A stretch of DNA of 64,000 nt from Pezizomycotina sp. ARF18 (lineage: Eukaryota; Ascomycota), in the NCBI GenBank assembly GCA_002224055.1, contig AZLU01000108.1, positions 52,148 to 116,147 on the forward strand, in the 5' to 3' direction. Position 1 is the stretch's first letter; each line of letters begins with the position of its first letter. The notes beneath the pieces were generated by a model. The model worked only from the letters and a program-made list of their open reading frames with translations, did no database searches and was not told the origin of the DNA. The translations under genes and the position numbers were made by a program. Shown here in pieces: positions 10,679-23,151 of the stretch.

Positions 10679-13600
10679 ATGTCAACAACACCTCCCAAGC
10701 CATCGAAATCGAGAGTTCCGAGAGCTTGTTTAAGATGTAGACGACAGAAGCTGAAGGTTGGCCACAGAAATACAGATGCTACCGGCATCCATTCCCTCTT
10801 CGAGAGCTCGGCAGTGGTTTTGAACCCAGTCAATGAACTCGCCACCAAACAATCGTGGTGTTCGCAGGGTTCTGTCACCGCTGCCCTGGCATCAGACTAC
10901 CGATTCTCTATCAGATTTTCCATTAACCAAACACACATATATGGGTGTATCTTGATGTCTAGTTCGATTGCGTTCCGGTGGAGTTTACTGACGTCATATC
11001 CTCTGCAGTGCGATCCATTCCGCCCTTGTGCGCTTTGCGTCCGTTCGGACGTGGAATGCAAGTCCGCTGAAGTCGACCCGTGGCGGCCTTCGAATTCGCT
11101 CAACACGAGCACGGACACTCACACGCCTCGCATGATCACGCTAGCCACAGCGACAGGTGAGTTTCATGATTGATGTTAGGCTCTCAAGGCTTTTATTATT
11201 TCGTCTTAGAATAGCTATTCTAAATATAACGCACACTATAGGCCAGCAAAGAAACGAAAGCACAACCACAGCAAGTCTAATAGCGCCTCCGATGCCTCGA
11301 GAAGAGGCAGCCCCGGCCATGACGAGGAGGTCTCGAGACCTTCGTCGCCAATATCGGTAGACATAAACCAGCATGACGGAGAGAAAGATGCCGAGAACCT
11401 ATACGATCGGGAAAGCTCCACTCTTGGGCTTACGAAAGAGGTTTGATTTACCGCTTCCTTGCCAAATCATGAATCCTTAGCTTTCAACGCAATACTGATA
11501 ACATTGGTTCCAGGCCTTTATCTTCAACAATTCATCCGAGGCCCTCCAACCGAACTTAACTTCCGCGTTTTCCCGGAGGGGAGCGAACACCAACCTCCGA
11601 CGCCTCGCCGACTTATTTCGGTACCCCCTCTAATCCTTTACATAAAGCCGCACCAACGTCGCAGCCGCCCCTTTTCCTATCGAACGCTTGCCGCTGGCGT
11701 AAGCCCCGCGCATCCATCGCCGAACTCGTAGCTCTCCTCCCATCCCCGGACGATACTAGGTTCCTTGTAGATACCTACTTTGACAAAGTCCACTGGTTCA
11801 AAATGGCCTTCCACCAGGAAACCTTCCGCGCAGAATACGAGCGACTCGCGAACATGAATTTCAACGTTCCGAACACGGACGACAACTTCTCCTTCGTTTG
11901 CGTATTATTACTAGTAATCGCGCTCGCGCGCCGTACGGGACCGAAGAGTTCGGTCAGATAACGCCGCGCTATCCAATAGTGCTCCCGTTTCGTACGATAT
12001 ACACGAGTTAATACCCAGCATAATGGAGAGGATTAAGAGCGTGTTTTTAGATATTGTCAGCGTGGGAAATTTATCTAGTTTACACGTTTGTATTCTGTTA
12101 GGGAGCCACTGTTTATTTCAGGGCGACCCGAGTTTGGCTTGGATGGTCATCGGATGCGGAATACGCATAGCACAGGCATTAGGGTTACACCGAGCACCAC
12201 CGAAGGGTTACACTGGTTGGAGGTAGAAACGAGGAGGAGAGCCTGGTGTACAATATACGCCTACGACCGCGTTACGGCGATGATGTACGGTCGGCCCCTC
12301 GGCCTAGCGGACGCCGACTGCGATGTATCACCTCCCGACGAGTTTGTAAATCTCAAACTAAAACTACACCTCGCCAATGGTGGAAAAGAGAGCACGTTCC
12401 GTCCTGAAAATGTAGTAATACCCGATGGTGGCAAGCTACCCGGTTCGGTAGACGAGGAAGGCTTCTTCGCGGACGATCGGCCGGCGACGCTCCTAAGTTA
12501 TCAGGTGCTCTGCTTCGAGATGTATCATATCATTGGTGATACGCTGAACAAGTTTTACGGAAGGAACAAAGTATCCAAACCATCGTCGTACTCCACCACG
12601 TCGTCCGACCGGCAGACCAAGAAGACCCGCTTCCAGAGGCTCCTGATGGAGATCAAGGAAATGGACAGGCGTCTGAAGAGGTGGTGGGATCAACTGCCGC
12701 GCCGGTTGAAACTTGAGGAACATTCCAAGCGGCCTGTACCCGCCGACGAGACACCCGCGAAGAAAAGGGAGTATAACGCGTTTCAGCTGCAGGCGCTAGC
12801 GCTGCAGCTCGCGTACGAGAACGCGATCATACTGCTACACCGGCCGCTATTAACGTACAAGCTCACGCATCCGATACCGCGTAACCCGCCTCCGCCGCTC
12901 ACGACATCGCCGAACGGTAACGGGGGCAAGAAGTCAGCGCCGCACTCGCTAGACCCCTTCACTTTCTCCGCAGATTCTTGCCTGCACGCCTCGCTGCGCA
13001 CGAGTAAGATATCCTCGCATCCCATCTTCGAGAAGGCGCAGAACACCGATGCGGTCGCGTACATGGGCGTGCACCTTTTTACGTCCGGCGTTATATTATG
13101 CCTTACGGCTTCGCAAGATCCGCTATCTGTTGCAGCGGTAGAAGCCAAAGCCGGCGTCCAGCGCATACTCACGACGATGAACTCCGGCCTTGGGCGTCGG
13201 AGCGTCGTAGTAGAACAAGGCGCGAGGTTACTAAAAGAACTCATTGGCGCAGTACTCCGGCGGGAACTAGAGCGCTTGGTAGGTCGCGGCGAACACACCA
13301 ACGACACGCAGAAGAACCGCGGGAAGAAGGACGAGGAGGAAGTACCCATCCAAACCCTCGGCGCCGCGCTGGCATACGCGGCTGCCGAACCGCCGCATAT
13401 ATCCGGAGCAGCGGGCGTTGACGCCGCTATAAATGCATATAGTAACCCGAATTACATCAACTGCAGCTCGACGGGCAATGACGGTCTGCCGACCGTGGCG
13501 AACAATAGTAGTAGCGAGGGTGATCCGTCGGCGCTAGGGAATTTTGATTTTCTGTTGATGATAGTCAGTGGTTGGAGCTGTTGCCGTTCGCGGAGAACGA

Positions 13601-13794
13601 GAATCTGAACCAGACGCTTAGTGAGTTGGAGAAGGGGCTCGCTGGCTGCGATGATGCGGTCGGCGGTAAAGCAGGGAGAGGCGGTGCTGCAGTTAGCGTC
13701 ACGCCGGCTCCTACTGGGCCGGTGCCTGATTCAGGCAAGAACAAGCCTGGATTGGGGATTCGATCCGTTAAAGAACGATGTCTTCGCCGCATAA
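10679..13794 (+). CDS. Zn(II)2Cys6 fungal-specific transcription factor
   Basis: Exons 10679-10756, 11009-11156, 11242-11440 and 11514-13794. The N-terminus has a perfect binuclear zinc cluster split by intron 1, C-x2-C-x6-C-x5-C-x2-C-x6-C, ending 'CALCVRSDVEC'. A basic, Ser-rich linker follows (KKRKHNH). Then comes a fungal-specific regulator middle domain with 'FLVDTYFDKVHWFKMAFHQE' (near 11760-11820), 'WMVIGCGIRIAQALGLHR' and 'VETRRRAWCTIYAYDR' (near 12225-12270). The C-terminus ends near 'WGFDPLKNDVFAA' with TAA at 13792. The donor of intron 1 (GTTGGC) is unusual. About five one-base slips break the frame, one of them just before the RRRAWC helix. Nuclear DNA-binding regulator; targets are unknown and no metabolic cluster adjoins it. 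Confidence 0.85.
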
Positions 13795-14036
13795 AGAGAA
13801 TCTTCTCACTCTTAGACTGCCCATCCTTATGATCTCTAAGAAGGGTCTTTCCCCCTGGTTTTTGTTTAGACAGGTTTTTTTGCATTCTAGAGATTTGCAT
13901 TTCTTGTATTTTGGATACCTTCGTATAGCAAGTACAGTATATGACGAGTAGCATTATCATAAGTAGATAAAATTTGAATGTTAAAAATACATCTAATACC
14001 ACAGTTTATCTCCTCAATATTACCATCCCGTATACT

Positions 14037-14569
14037 TTAACCATTAAACGGCCAGCAAGCAACAGCCTTAACCTTCCCACCCCACCCAAGACCGAACTTG
14101 GACAAATCGCCAGAACCCGGATAGCTAATGCTGCTACCGCCATTTGGCGAAGTATTGATATCCTTACACTGGAGGTCCTGGTGGAAAGCGCACGCGGTTC
14201 CCTTGGGGACGTATACCGACCACAGGTAAGCTGGAAGTCGTTGGGGAGGACGTAGCAGGAGTAATCCAATTTGACTTCGTGGTTCATACACGGTGGGGTC
14301 CAGTTCTTTCCAATACAGAAGTTAACCTGTATATATTATTTCCTTGTTAGTAAATTGGACCTCTACCAATTAACTAGGAGGGAAAGAGGAGTAACGAGGG
14401 AGATAGGTTCGCGTACACATGCTTGTGTCGCATCGGGGGAAGTAATTACGCGGACGCAGTTTGAGCCGTCGGAGCCGCCGCCCGAGCCGTATGTGTCCGG
14501 CGTGGCCAGAGAGGCGGATGCGAGGGAGAAGAAGCAGGCGAGAATCGCAGCGGTCTTAAGGTAATGCAT
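14037..14569 (-). CDS. Small cysteine-rich secreted protein (candidate effector), paralogue 2
   Basis: Minus strand, exon 1 14569-14450, intron 14327-14449 (GTAATT...CAG, with a TACTAAC-like branch site), exon 2 14326-14037. The start MHYLKTAAILACFFSLASA is a signal peptide. An in-frame ATG at 14581 is possible, but the MHY start matches the paralogue at 4204-4726. Exon 2 encodes 'VNFCIGKNWTPPCM', then after one frame slip near 14225 a strongly coding stretch, 'GTACAFHQDLQC...CWPFNG', ending in TAA. About 130 residues with six to eight cysteines. This fits the common fungal small-secreted-protein plan with paired cysteines and a hydrophobic, Cys-containing end. Function unknown, probably extracellular. 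Confidence 0.75.
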
Positions 14570-14977
14570 TGCGGTAATCATATATGTTCAACTATTCCTA
14601 AAATATTGTATGAAGCCGAATTTGATTCTGTCTTTAGTTTTATTATTTGATCTGATTATCGTTGCAACGAAAAGCGGGGACGATAGGCTTTCTATATGTC
14701 CACGTCCAAAGTTCGTGTAACTGGGAGACGACCGTCAAAGGATAAGTCAGTGCTCGATTCAAGGCGTAATCCATTGGCTATCGCTCATTCCCCTCAATGC
14801 ATGCAGAAGGACCAAGAAATCTATAGTCCCTCAAATTTCCGCTTCGTTCCGAACGTTATCCCAGTTACTCGCATATAATCATGTTTTGTATAAGGAAGCT
14901 CGTTAGATTACAATGTTACCTTCGCGATCGCATTTCCTAGGTGGCGTGGAAACGCTGTTCTTTGCCCTTCGCCGTAA

Positions 14978-15024
14978 CTCTCTCTCTCTCTCTCTATCTT
15001 TTTTTTTTTTTTTTTTTTTTTTTT
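14978..15024. repeat. (TC)n followed by a 26-base T run
   Basis: About eight TC units, a short interruption, then T from 14999 to 15024. A simple-sequence tract, likely length-unstable. Confidence 0.9.
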
Positions 15025-15885
15025 CAACTTCAACATCCACTGTTATTTGCCACTCCTCGCAAATCATATATTCTAATTAACATTTCTTCTTCGATTGTAG
15101 AACCACATCATGAGTTTCATTGGAGCAACGAAGGAAGACCTGCATAGGGCTATGTTCTTTCGCAACTTCCTCAGTGACAGTTCAACGTTGGTGTATCACT
15201 GCTAAGCCTCCCCGCACGGTCCCTTGCGACATCGGTGACATTGCCGAAACCCGAATAACTGGGGAATTCCTGGCGACCTGATAATAATAATGATTACAAT
15301 CGATGATCCTAGATCTACAATACTACCTCGATAGCCTACTGTCCAAGTCGCTTGGGATCCCCGGATCCCGTAAAAAGTAAAAATAGCGAGTTCTATCCTT
15401 CTCTGGCAATCATGCGAACTTCGTCATTGAAGAATTCCGATGCTGTCCAAGGCTTGAGCTCCGGTCCCGCAGTATCGTCCCGCCCGCGGAAGGTCTCGAT
15501 TATTCTTCGAGACATCGGAAACAACTAGATTGAGATTTCGCATAAAGTTTGGTGACTCTTGTTTAACATATGAGAAGGTGAAAAGAATTTGAATCATGTT
15601 CTAGAGTCTGGCCGCTTTCAAGTCGCGAGGCTCAACTATTATTTTCAACCGAAGCCTTCGCCACCAGTGCAACAGTGTTTGAAACAAAAAGTTACAAAAA
15701 TCTACACAGTTTCGTTATCCCAGGATCAGAAATTATGGGCATTTTCTGGCCAACTTCACGTCTCACTTGGGCAGGTTAGCTCCACTACCTAATGGCCATA
15801 CAATAGCTTTCGACTTAGGTTCTGTAATCTACCTGGTAGAGTTATAGTGTCAGGTAATGGATGGGAGCTCATTCACTACTATTCT

Positions 15886-15904
15886 CACACACACACACAC
15901 ACAC
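15886..15904. repeat. CA dinucleotide microsatellite
   Basis: About nine and a half uninterrupted CA units. CpA is the preferred target of RIP, so an intact CA run shows that this stretch was not RIP-mutated. Confidence 0.9.
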
Positions 15905-16810
15905 TATTGTTTAAATCTATAGGATTCTTCTCCCAAACCTTCTCCTCACATGTTTCATAGGATACAACAAAAGCATTTCGAGCCCAAAATCATAATGGTT
16001 CGAGCAGCTTGAGGAATTAGCGCCCAACTTTAGCCCTGAAGATATGAAGAGTTTTTCCTCAGGAGATGCAAGGCATGATCTTTCCGACCGAATGACTAGC
16101 ATAATATTTAACGCCTTGAAGAAACAATGGGTCGAAAATCTAAGTTCGGCTGTGAGCTGTAAGTAGTAGCTAAGCTACGATGATTCGCTGTTTACGACTG
16201 TTAGCTCGTGAAGTAAAAAGGTTTACCCCTGCAGAACAAGCACAGTGCCTGGAAATTGCACAATTCCCGAGAGTTTCCCGTTTTAGCTTGTATGTACGCG
16301 CTGGTGGCTAGGCGGCAACAGTCTGCAAGACGGTAGATTTACTTAAGAAGTGATCGCGACCCCAGAAAGACTAGTCAAGAGATCTGTTTTTTATAAATAG
16401 CGAAGCGTATAATTCTCACCTCTCAATTGGTCCCAATAAATTTGGAAGGCAAAACTGGGAAGCTTATTTCTTGCCAGGGTCTGATTGGGGCGCCAGCAGT
16501 CTTGGTAAGGCTGGTTCAGGCGACTTTTAAATTTGCACCTATTTTAGAAACACCAATGGGCGCTTACATGCAGTTGGCAACAAAATTACATCAAGAAAGT
16601 GTAGTTTTAGTATTGCAAGGAATATGGTATGAGTATAGAGTGGAAAATACAAATAGATGTAAATTTCCTGAAGATAGCCTTTTCGTTTTCTTCTGTATTC
16701 TACATGTTAGCCGTGTAACAGTCTTTCATCCATCGATAATCTTGCTCTGGAGCATATTATCCCCTTACATCTTCCTAAAAAATCACCATCCTTAACCGAA
16801 TATATCAACA

Positions 16811-17465
16811 ATGTCCACCAATTCCGCAAGTCAACCGACTCGGGTAGCAGGCCAGTCATCTCAAGCCGCGACACAAACGCTTCAAACCGTAACACGTAGT
16901 ACACAAACACCTACACAAACGAATAGCAACACAAGTCAACCGACCCAGAGTGACTCTCCACGACAATGACGACGGCACTGCAGCCAACCCGGAGACACCA
17001 CCATCCCATTGGGGGCCAGTAGACGACTCGATGATGATACCTACAGGGGGCGTCAGCCCATTCTCATCACCGAAAACGGGCCAGACAGTCACCATCGGCG
17101 AGCCGTTCAACCTAGCATGGGACCCATCGCAAGTCGGTGTTAACACCTCCACATCTGTTTCGCTCTACCTCGGTTTAGAATACGATGCCGAGATCGCCTT
17201 CAACTTTTCGCTGATAGACGCGTCGGTCGAGAACAACGGGAGGTATACTTGGACGCCGGCCGAAAATATTGCTCCCGGGAGCACGTACGTTATCAAGTCG
17301 TTCGCGCTGAAGCAGGATACCCACGGACGGGACGTACAGATCGTGGACTTGTCACCGGTTTTCAGCATTAAGCGGGTGGGATCTGCTGGTTTCAGACACT
17401 CGCCGTCGGTATCGTTAGCTGGTGCGATTTCGATCGTTGTTGCGCTAATCTCTTTTGTGTTGTAA
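16811..17465 (+). CDS. Kre9/Knh1-like domain protein with C-terminal hydrophobic tail
   Basis: From the ATG at 16811 the product opens with a Ser/Thr/Gln-rich stretch (about 50 residues, no signal peptide). One frame slip near 16965 leads to a stretch matching the Kre9/Knh1 fold: 'FSSPKTGQTVTIGEPFNLAW', 'VSLYLGLEYD', 'NNGRYTWTP' and 'SPVFSIK'. The last 20 residues are hydrophobic (LAGAISIVVALISFVL), as in GPI-anchor signals or a membrane tail. Family members act at the cell surface in wall glucan assembly or as Ser/Thr-rich GPI proteins. The missing signal peptide and the domain order, with the S/T region first, are odd. The true N-terminus may lie upstream behind an unseen intron or slip. 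Confidence 0.65.
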
Positions 17466-19758
17466 GCATGGAGTTGCATTGAAAAAAATGGTGTTTAATG
17501 GTTTAGTGAATGGATGGATTTCTTCGCAAAAGAAATATCTCAAATCATCTCAATACGGCGTAATATTTCATCATCTTTCGAAGAATTTTCTTTTGTCATT
17601 TTTTATTTCCTTTGTGCTAGCATAACTCCCATCTAGCAAGGTTTATCGGGCATTTTCAGTGTTTTTCAGGAAAGGACAAGGCGTTTTTTTTTTTTTTGTA
17701 CTATAAATCATCTCACTTCACGAGATATATACCCATTATCCTCTCCGGAACTATATAAAAAGTCATTATAATAATCTTAATTCAGTAATGCTTATGATAA
17801 TATATATAATATCTAAACATTCCGAGTGAAAATGGTGTGATCAGTCCTGCGTTTCTAAATTTGTGAGATATCGTATACTTCCAGTACATAATAAGAGCTC
17901 TTTTAGTAAACCATTGTTGAGCCAGGGTATTAGTAAAATCTTATCAATATTATTATTCCTAGCGAGATAAGCGGAAGGGGTGATAGTAGTAGCAAGTAGC
18001 CTCTTCAAACCAAGTTTTCACAGAAAGCGAATACGATTAAAGATTTCTCTAAGAAGAATTACACAAGGGAAAGATGAGGATTCGTGGACTTTCCCATAAG
18101 TAGCCTTCTGATACTCATCAGCCTCTTCCTTACTAACGAGCGGCACTGACGAAGGTGAACCATCGATATATTGAGAGTAAGGAGAAAATTACGTGATGAT
18201 TATACAACAAAGTCGGTCTGCTTAGGGTAGGTAGTATTGTTCTTTCCTCTCATGCCCTAGAAACTTTGAGCGAAACTAACTGCCGGCTGCGAGCTAAGCT
18301 TTGTTTTTTCTCGCCTGGAGGCGTTTTTTTAGTGGCTTCTATTTTAGATGGGCACACATTCTCGAAAGGGCCCACCGCCGGACAAATGCGACAAAACAGA
18401 AGGTGGGACTTCCTACGAAGGATTGGGCGGGGAACACAAAATGCTCCATTGTAAGCGCCTCTATAATCAATTTCTTTCAGCGGTGCTGGTAATTAAGAGA
18501 GCGTGGAGAGCAAAAGCTATGACGAGGAGACATTACCCAATCCTCTTCATTGTATTCATAGCAATTTCATACCAATTTTTGAAAAGGTTTCCCACAGGCC
18601 TTTGCCAAGTTCCGGAAGATCACTCAAGGGATAACTTCTTGGCGGAATGGGGACAGACACTAGCCGAGCCCTCGCTGCAAACGTGTTGATCAACGAAAAT
18701 CGCGAGGGACTTTACATCTTCATCTTTCATGAAGAGGTCAGAGTTTTTATTTTTAGTGAGGAACGAGCGTAAAAAAATAATAGGCTGGGTACGAGACAAG
18801 TCGGAGTGCCATGAATACGGATTCCTGTCCTGAATTGCTACGTATCGACAACTAATCGAATTATAAATTCCGCTATATTGATTATAGGTTATGTATCCTA
18901 GCGAGCGAATGTGCGAGACATTGAAACCAGGGAAAATCGTGCCAAGTTTGGATAAATTTGTCTTTGAGAATTTGTCTTTGTGAGGATGAAGCTTTCGATG
19001 CAATTGCTATTAGTTAGATATATATTATAATCGTCCAACTCGCAAACTCCCATATAACCTCACGATAGCACCATCGGACTGTTTACATTCCAGACTTCTC
19101 TGCAAGCCAAAAATCCAGTAATCTTCTTTGTGAATGGCGTGTTGTTGTCTTGCTTGTTCTTCAATAGTAACTGCCCATTATTACTATAGCGACTTTTAGA
19201 ATGTTTGTCATTACTTTCCTCCTTGATTCAATTCGCGTAAGATCTAACGGCTCCACCGTAGTTTCTGTTCCTTAAGAAACCCTATCCATGATCATATGAT
19301 GGCATGGATGGGCACTCTCGTTTCCTTCTGCTAGCCTTCTGAGAGAACCCCGCAACATCCGGATTCGAAGATTTTATATTTGTGGTAGGATATCTACGGC
19401 ATTTTGTATCCGTATTAAATCTAGTTAAAAAGGAAAAAAAAGGGAAAAAGACCATCGCACTAAAACAATTTCGCGATGTTTTGCGGCACAGGGAAAACTT
19501 GTTCGAATGCAGAATGTGGGAGCACGGACAGTTACTTTGTTCTGCTGGGTTTTCCACTATAAATTGCCGACTTTTTCCCTCGACCGTAGAATTTCTAGAA
19601 TCTCCGTTAACAAAGATAATGATCGTTTTTCCTCTCTAAATAAATACACTCGCTCTTATATTCAGTCGCTCGCTGGATCTCAAAGATTTTCTATTTTAAA
19701 AGCATTGTAATCGAAGGGAATCTGTAATAAATTTGTATATCGATAAGAATACGGTATA
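17466..19758. other. Intergenic, about 2.3 kb
   Basis: No supported gene. Open frames in 18266-18690 overlap in several registers without splice signals or motifs. AT-rich near 17690-17800 with a T run. The region just before 19759 is the likely promoter of the secreted-protein gene there. Confidence 0.5.
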
Positions 19759-20446
19759 ATGCTGTTCTCCACTATTTTCACAGCTGCCGCGGCTTTAATC
19801 TCCGTCGCATCCGCCGCAACTCTACCTCTCAAGAAGGGCGAGTTCTACCTCCAGACAGTCTCTAAGAACTTCCACTTTAACAACCTTTGGCGTGAGTCTC
19901 TTGCTTTCACCGTTGTATTTTAATCTATACTAATACTTTTGGAAACTCATTTTTGTATTTCCCCCGCTATAAACTAAAAACTAACGCTCTTACGTCATAG
20001 TCTACGCCTACCACACAGGCGCCGGCCTCAACGACGCGTCCTCTCCCCAACTCCTCCTACCGCATCCCCGCATCTCTCCTCCCGAACACCAAAGCCTCCC
20101 ACCTCGTCGGCGGTAACCTGACTTTCTCCCTCGGAACGCAATTCCCCTGGGGCCCCGTCTTCGATTACGTCCCCTACGCCGCTTTCTCCCCCGTTCAGAT
20201 CAACGCCGGAGGATCGACTCCAGGCTTTAGCTTCTCCGGGAACAAGCTCGTATATACCAACGCTCCAGCCGGCGGCTCTGCGAGCTCTAATACCTGGGGA
20301 GGATGGTTGGTTTGCAATTGGTACCATCCCGATATCGATAACTTGAATAACCCGCACCACAGCTGTTCTGGGAGAATAGCTATAATAAGGGATTCCATCT
20401 ACCGTCGAACTGCGCGGCTGTTGATCTGTATAAGAGGACAAAATAA
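19759..20446 (+). CDS. Secreted protein, DUF7907-like
   Basis: Exon 1 19759-19891, intron 19892-20000 (GTGAGT...TAG), exon 2 20001-20446. The start MLFSTIFTAAAALISVASA is a signal peptide. The mature part begins 'KKGEFYLQTVSKNFHFNNLW', and across the splice reads 'LYAYHTGAGLNDA', the motif I associate with fungal secreted DUF7907-type proteins. It continues 'GNLTFSLGTQFPWGPVFDYV', 'WGGWLVCNWYHPD', then 'PQLFWENSYNKGFHLPSNC' to TAA at 20444. About 190 residues, the usual size for this family. Two one-base slips (near 20035 and 20352) break the frame. Role unknown. The family assignment comes from memory of the motif. Confidence 0.75.
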
Positions 20447-21662
20447 GGGATGAGATTCGTATGAAGTTTCCAAATAGAAAGGACGAACCATGGACAGACA
20501 GAAGGTCTAGGAGGCAGGTGCACGAACAAATGAATCTTGACGCATAAAATTTTCTATCATACTGAACCATCCTGAGTTTTTCCGAATTATATTTCATTTC
20601 TGGTTTTTGAAAAAAAAAAAAAAAAAGTAATTAATGGTATGGTAGTGCAGGATATAAAGCCCGTATACAATAACCTCCTCCGATACGGAAATGAATTATG
20701 TCTTGAATGTAACCATATGGCACTTCATCATTAGTATTCGTGAAGGAGTGCGGAGAATTCGAATCATAGTTGCAGCTGTGATTATAAGTCATAGGCCTGG
20801 TTATACTTCCATATGGCCATATTCAAAGATTTGTCTATGACAGTTAACATGCTTGAATCACCTTTATAAAGGGTGAACTCTCATAGCTTTGGAACTTGAT
20901 TAAGAAGTGCGTTCATCGGCTGGAAATTTGAGGAGCTAAAGTCATAAACTCAAGCCATGCGATCATAAATGCCGAAGTCTTGCTGAATGCAATCCCTAAA
21001 TCGGTGAATAATTAGGTGATTTCTCTCATCTATGAATGATTGAGTGATTTTTCTCAGATATGAGAGCATACTAGTATAAGTGCAACGATAAAAGCTCGTA
21101 TCCGTGGCGCTGATTAACGTTACTTCCGACTCGTAGAGACCAGTTCACGCGAACAAGGCATCTAAAAACTCTGACTGCATCGTTCGGCACGAACGCAGCA
21201 TCTCCCATTCGCAACTTCATTTCGTTTAGGCAAAGCGGGGGAACTATATCTTCCGTGAGACATCCAATTCCGAAAGTAAAGGACCTTTTCTCCAGAATCA
21301 CATTTTCTCCTACGCTTCGAGCGCCGAGCATCCTGAATCTCCAGATACGGTGAGATATGAGAGAAACTGTAGGCCATAATGCGAGCAACTATAATCATGA
21401 GTCACGTCGCGTACGCGGTATCACGGGGGAATTCGGGATACGCTTACCTGATGAGGAAAAGAAATGCGACGAGCGTGCCCGAGCGTGCACCCAGATATTG
21501 AGCTTCCTCAACACCAAGATCGGATTTCCGTGACGCCGGTAGTGGAGATGGGCGTAGGGAGATAATGTGTCGGAAATGTTTCTTAGAATTGGAGTCAGAG
21601 GTACTGTTTCTAGGACTACTCTCGAAGCAATTATCTTGGCCTGAATACAGTATATCTTCGTC
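20447..21662. other. Intergenic, about 1.2 kb
   Basis: No gene seen. It begins with the 3' flank of the secreted-protein gene (A run near 20610). Short frames at 21070-21400 lack motifs. Confidence 0.5.
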
Positions 21663-21670
21663 TATAAATA
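21663..21670 (+). promoter_or_regulatory. TATA box for the ORF at 21820
   Basis: TATAAATA about 150 bp upstream of the ATG at 21820, the same spacing as for other genes here. It supports the plus-strand start. Confidence 0.4.
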
Positions 21671-21819
21671 GGTTAGGATCGGCTATCGTCGATACATCCT
21701 GTTAACAAGTATCCTATATCTCCTTCATTCACTAGTGTTCAATTAAAAATAGATCGAATTCCCTAGAATAATTGGCTCATTTTCTATATACATTTACTTT
21801 TATACCAAACCGCAGCATC

Positions 21820-22282
21820 ATGTCCTCAGCCTTCAAGTCGCCATCCAGCAAATCTTCCGCGATGTACACCTCCCACCTGCGCAGGCCCGTCCTTCCCAGA
21901 AATAGTCTCCCGTCTCGTCTCCTCGGCGTGAACCGCTACCACATCAACTACATCACATCTACCGCTACAGCTTACGCTCCTAATCCAGATTCTGGTGAGA
22001 CCACTCATGCTACGGTGGAAATCCCGAAGTATGCACTCCGGCAAAACCTGGAGTGTTGAGAAAATCCAAACCGCAGTTCGGAATGCACAGGGTGCTGCGA
22101 AAAATAAGGCGCAGGGAGAGGAGGTTAGGTACGGCTACGAGGACTTCGTGAGGGAGTTGTCCGGGAAGGGGTGTTACGGATTACTTTGCGTGCTTGGAAG
22201 GAAGAGGGTTGTGTACTTTGGTGGGAATGGGGATGTTCATACGGAGTGGTTTCCGGGAGCGAAGCCTGCCGGAACGGAGTAA
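21820..22282 (+). CDS. Hypothetical protein
   Basis: Not recognised. The ATG at 21820 opens a Ser/Arg-rich N-terminus (MSSAFKSPSSKSSAMYTSHL) that runs to about 22030. After a slip, the second frame runs from about 22040 through 'TWSVEKIQTAVRNAQGAAKN' and 'VRYGYEDFVRELSGKGCYGL' to TAA at 22280. The second half has balanced, coding-like codon use with an amphipathic helix and a Gly-rich end ('VVYFGGNGDVHTEWFPGAK'). About 150 residues, no signal peptide, no membrane segment. A TATA box upstream supports expression. It might be a small effector or enzyme fragment; no function is proposed. Confidence 0.5.
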
Positions 22283-22809
22283 TATCGCTCTAAACCAGAT
22301 CCGATGGTTTAAAGTAATATTGAGACGTGTGGAAGAATTCTATATCTTTTTTGGGATTCGTAAGTGTATTAAGTTACTAAATATAGCTATCGCTATGAAG
22401 GCCGTTAATTGACATGAAAGCTATAACTTTGTACTACAATATATAGCATCCTTAAGGTGCTGGTTAACCGGTTTAAGGTTAAAAAAAAATCTCTCAAATT
22501 ATGAATGAAAATAGAATGTACCCCACGGTGCTTGATACATTTTCTACCGCCGTAGCTACCACTCTAAGCTTCGATTTCAAGCATTCCTTGAAGTAAGCGA
22601 AAGGATTGAACGTCATTGGAGAGCGCTGTATGTTGATGGTGACGTGTGGGCGTTTTTTAAGCAAGGGAGCGGTGGAAGTAGAGGGACGGTGCCGCTGCTT
22701 CTTTTGGGGACGGCGGGAGCGGAGGTAGGCGGGAGCGGTAGGCGCCCGCGCAGTGTCTTCGTTTCTTGAGTCGGCCCCGGCTCTGATTCCAACATTCCCT
22801 GAAGAAATA

Positions 22810-23151
22810 CTAAGCATTAAACACGTTCGGATCCTCCGGCGGACTCCAGTTCCATGTACCTGCAGAGTCCTTCTGCCTTTGTACGCAGTTGTCCATGGTC
22901 GTAGACCAACGGGCAGCTTCATTGTTTTGTTTCCGATGTAGACGATGAAAATAAGATTGGGAAGGTCCATCTCGGCCAAGGAGAAGCCGTCCTTACAAAA
23001 CGCACTCGTGACTGTTGTTATGGTCTATCACGGAGTTAGGGTCGCGGCAGTCGACGGTATGGCTCCAAGGTAATTGCTGTACAAAAGGAACTGCCTCGGT
23101 GGGAGCGACAAATACGGCGAAGACTCCGCAGATTGCAGTTAATGATTTCAT
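22810..23151 (-). CDS. Small secreted cysteine-containing protein
   Basis: The ATG at 23151 gives MKSLTAICGVFAVFVAPTEA, a signal peptide, then 'VPFVQQLPWSHTVDCRD' and 'SHECV'. One slip of a T leads to 'CKDGFSLAEMDLPNLIFIV'. A second leads to 'NNEAARWSTTMDNCVQRQ' and 'TWNWSPPEDPNVFNA', ending TAG at 22810. The mature protein is about 95 residues with four cysteines, a size typical of fungal secreted effector candidates. No family recognised. A longer open frame on the same strand (22494-22979) is a register shadow of the distal half. Confidence 0.65.

Larger units (their letters stand above)
14570..16810. other. Intergenic, about 2.2 kb
   Basis: No gene supported. It contains a (TC)n-T26 tract (14978-15024) and a CA microsatellite (15886-15904). 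An open frame at 16427-16795 has no recognisable feature and little coding character. A TATAAATA word near 16393 could serve the gene at 16811 but lies about 400 bp away. Confidence 0.45.

Noticed and set aside
12783-13349. 188-residue minus-strand open frame
   Set aside because: It lies opposite the continuous C-terminal half of the Zn2Cys6 factor, whose domain order and codon use are convincing.
16427-16795. Open frame of 122 codons upstream of the Kre9-like gene
   Set aside because: No motif, no splice link and an atypical residue mix. It may be leader sequence but cannot be supported as a gene.
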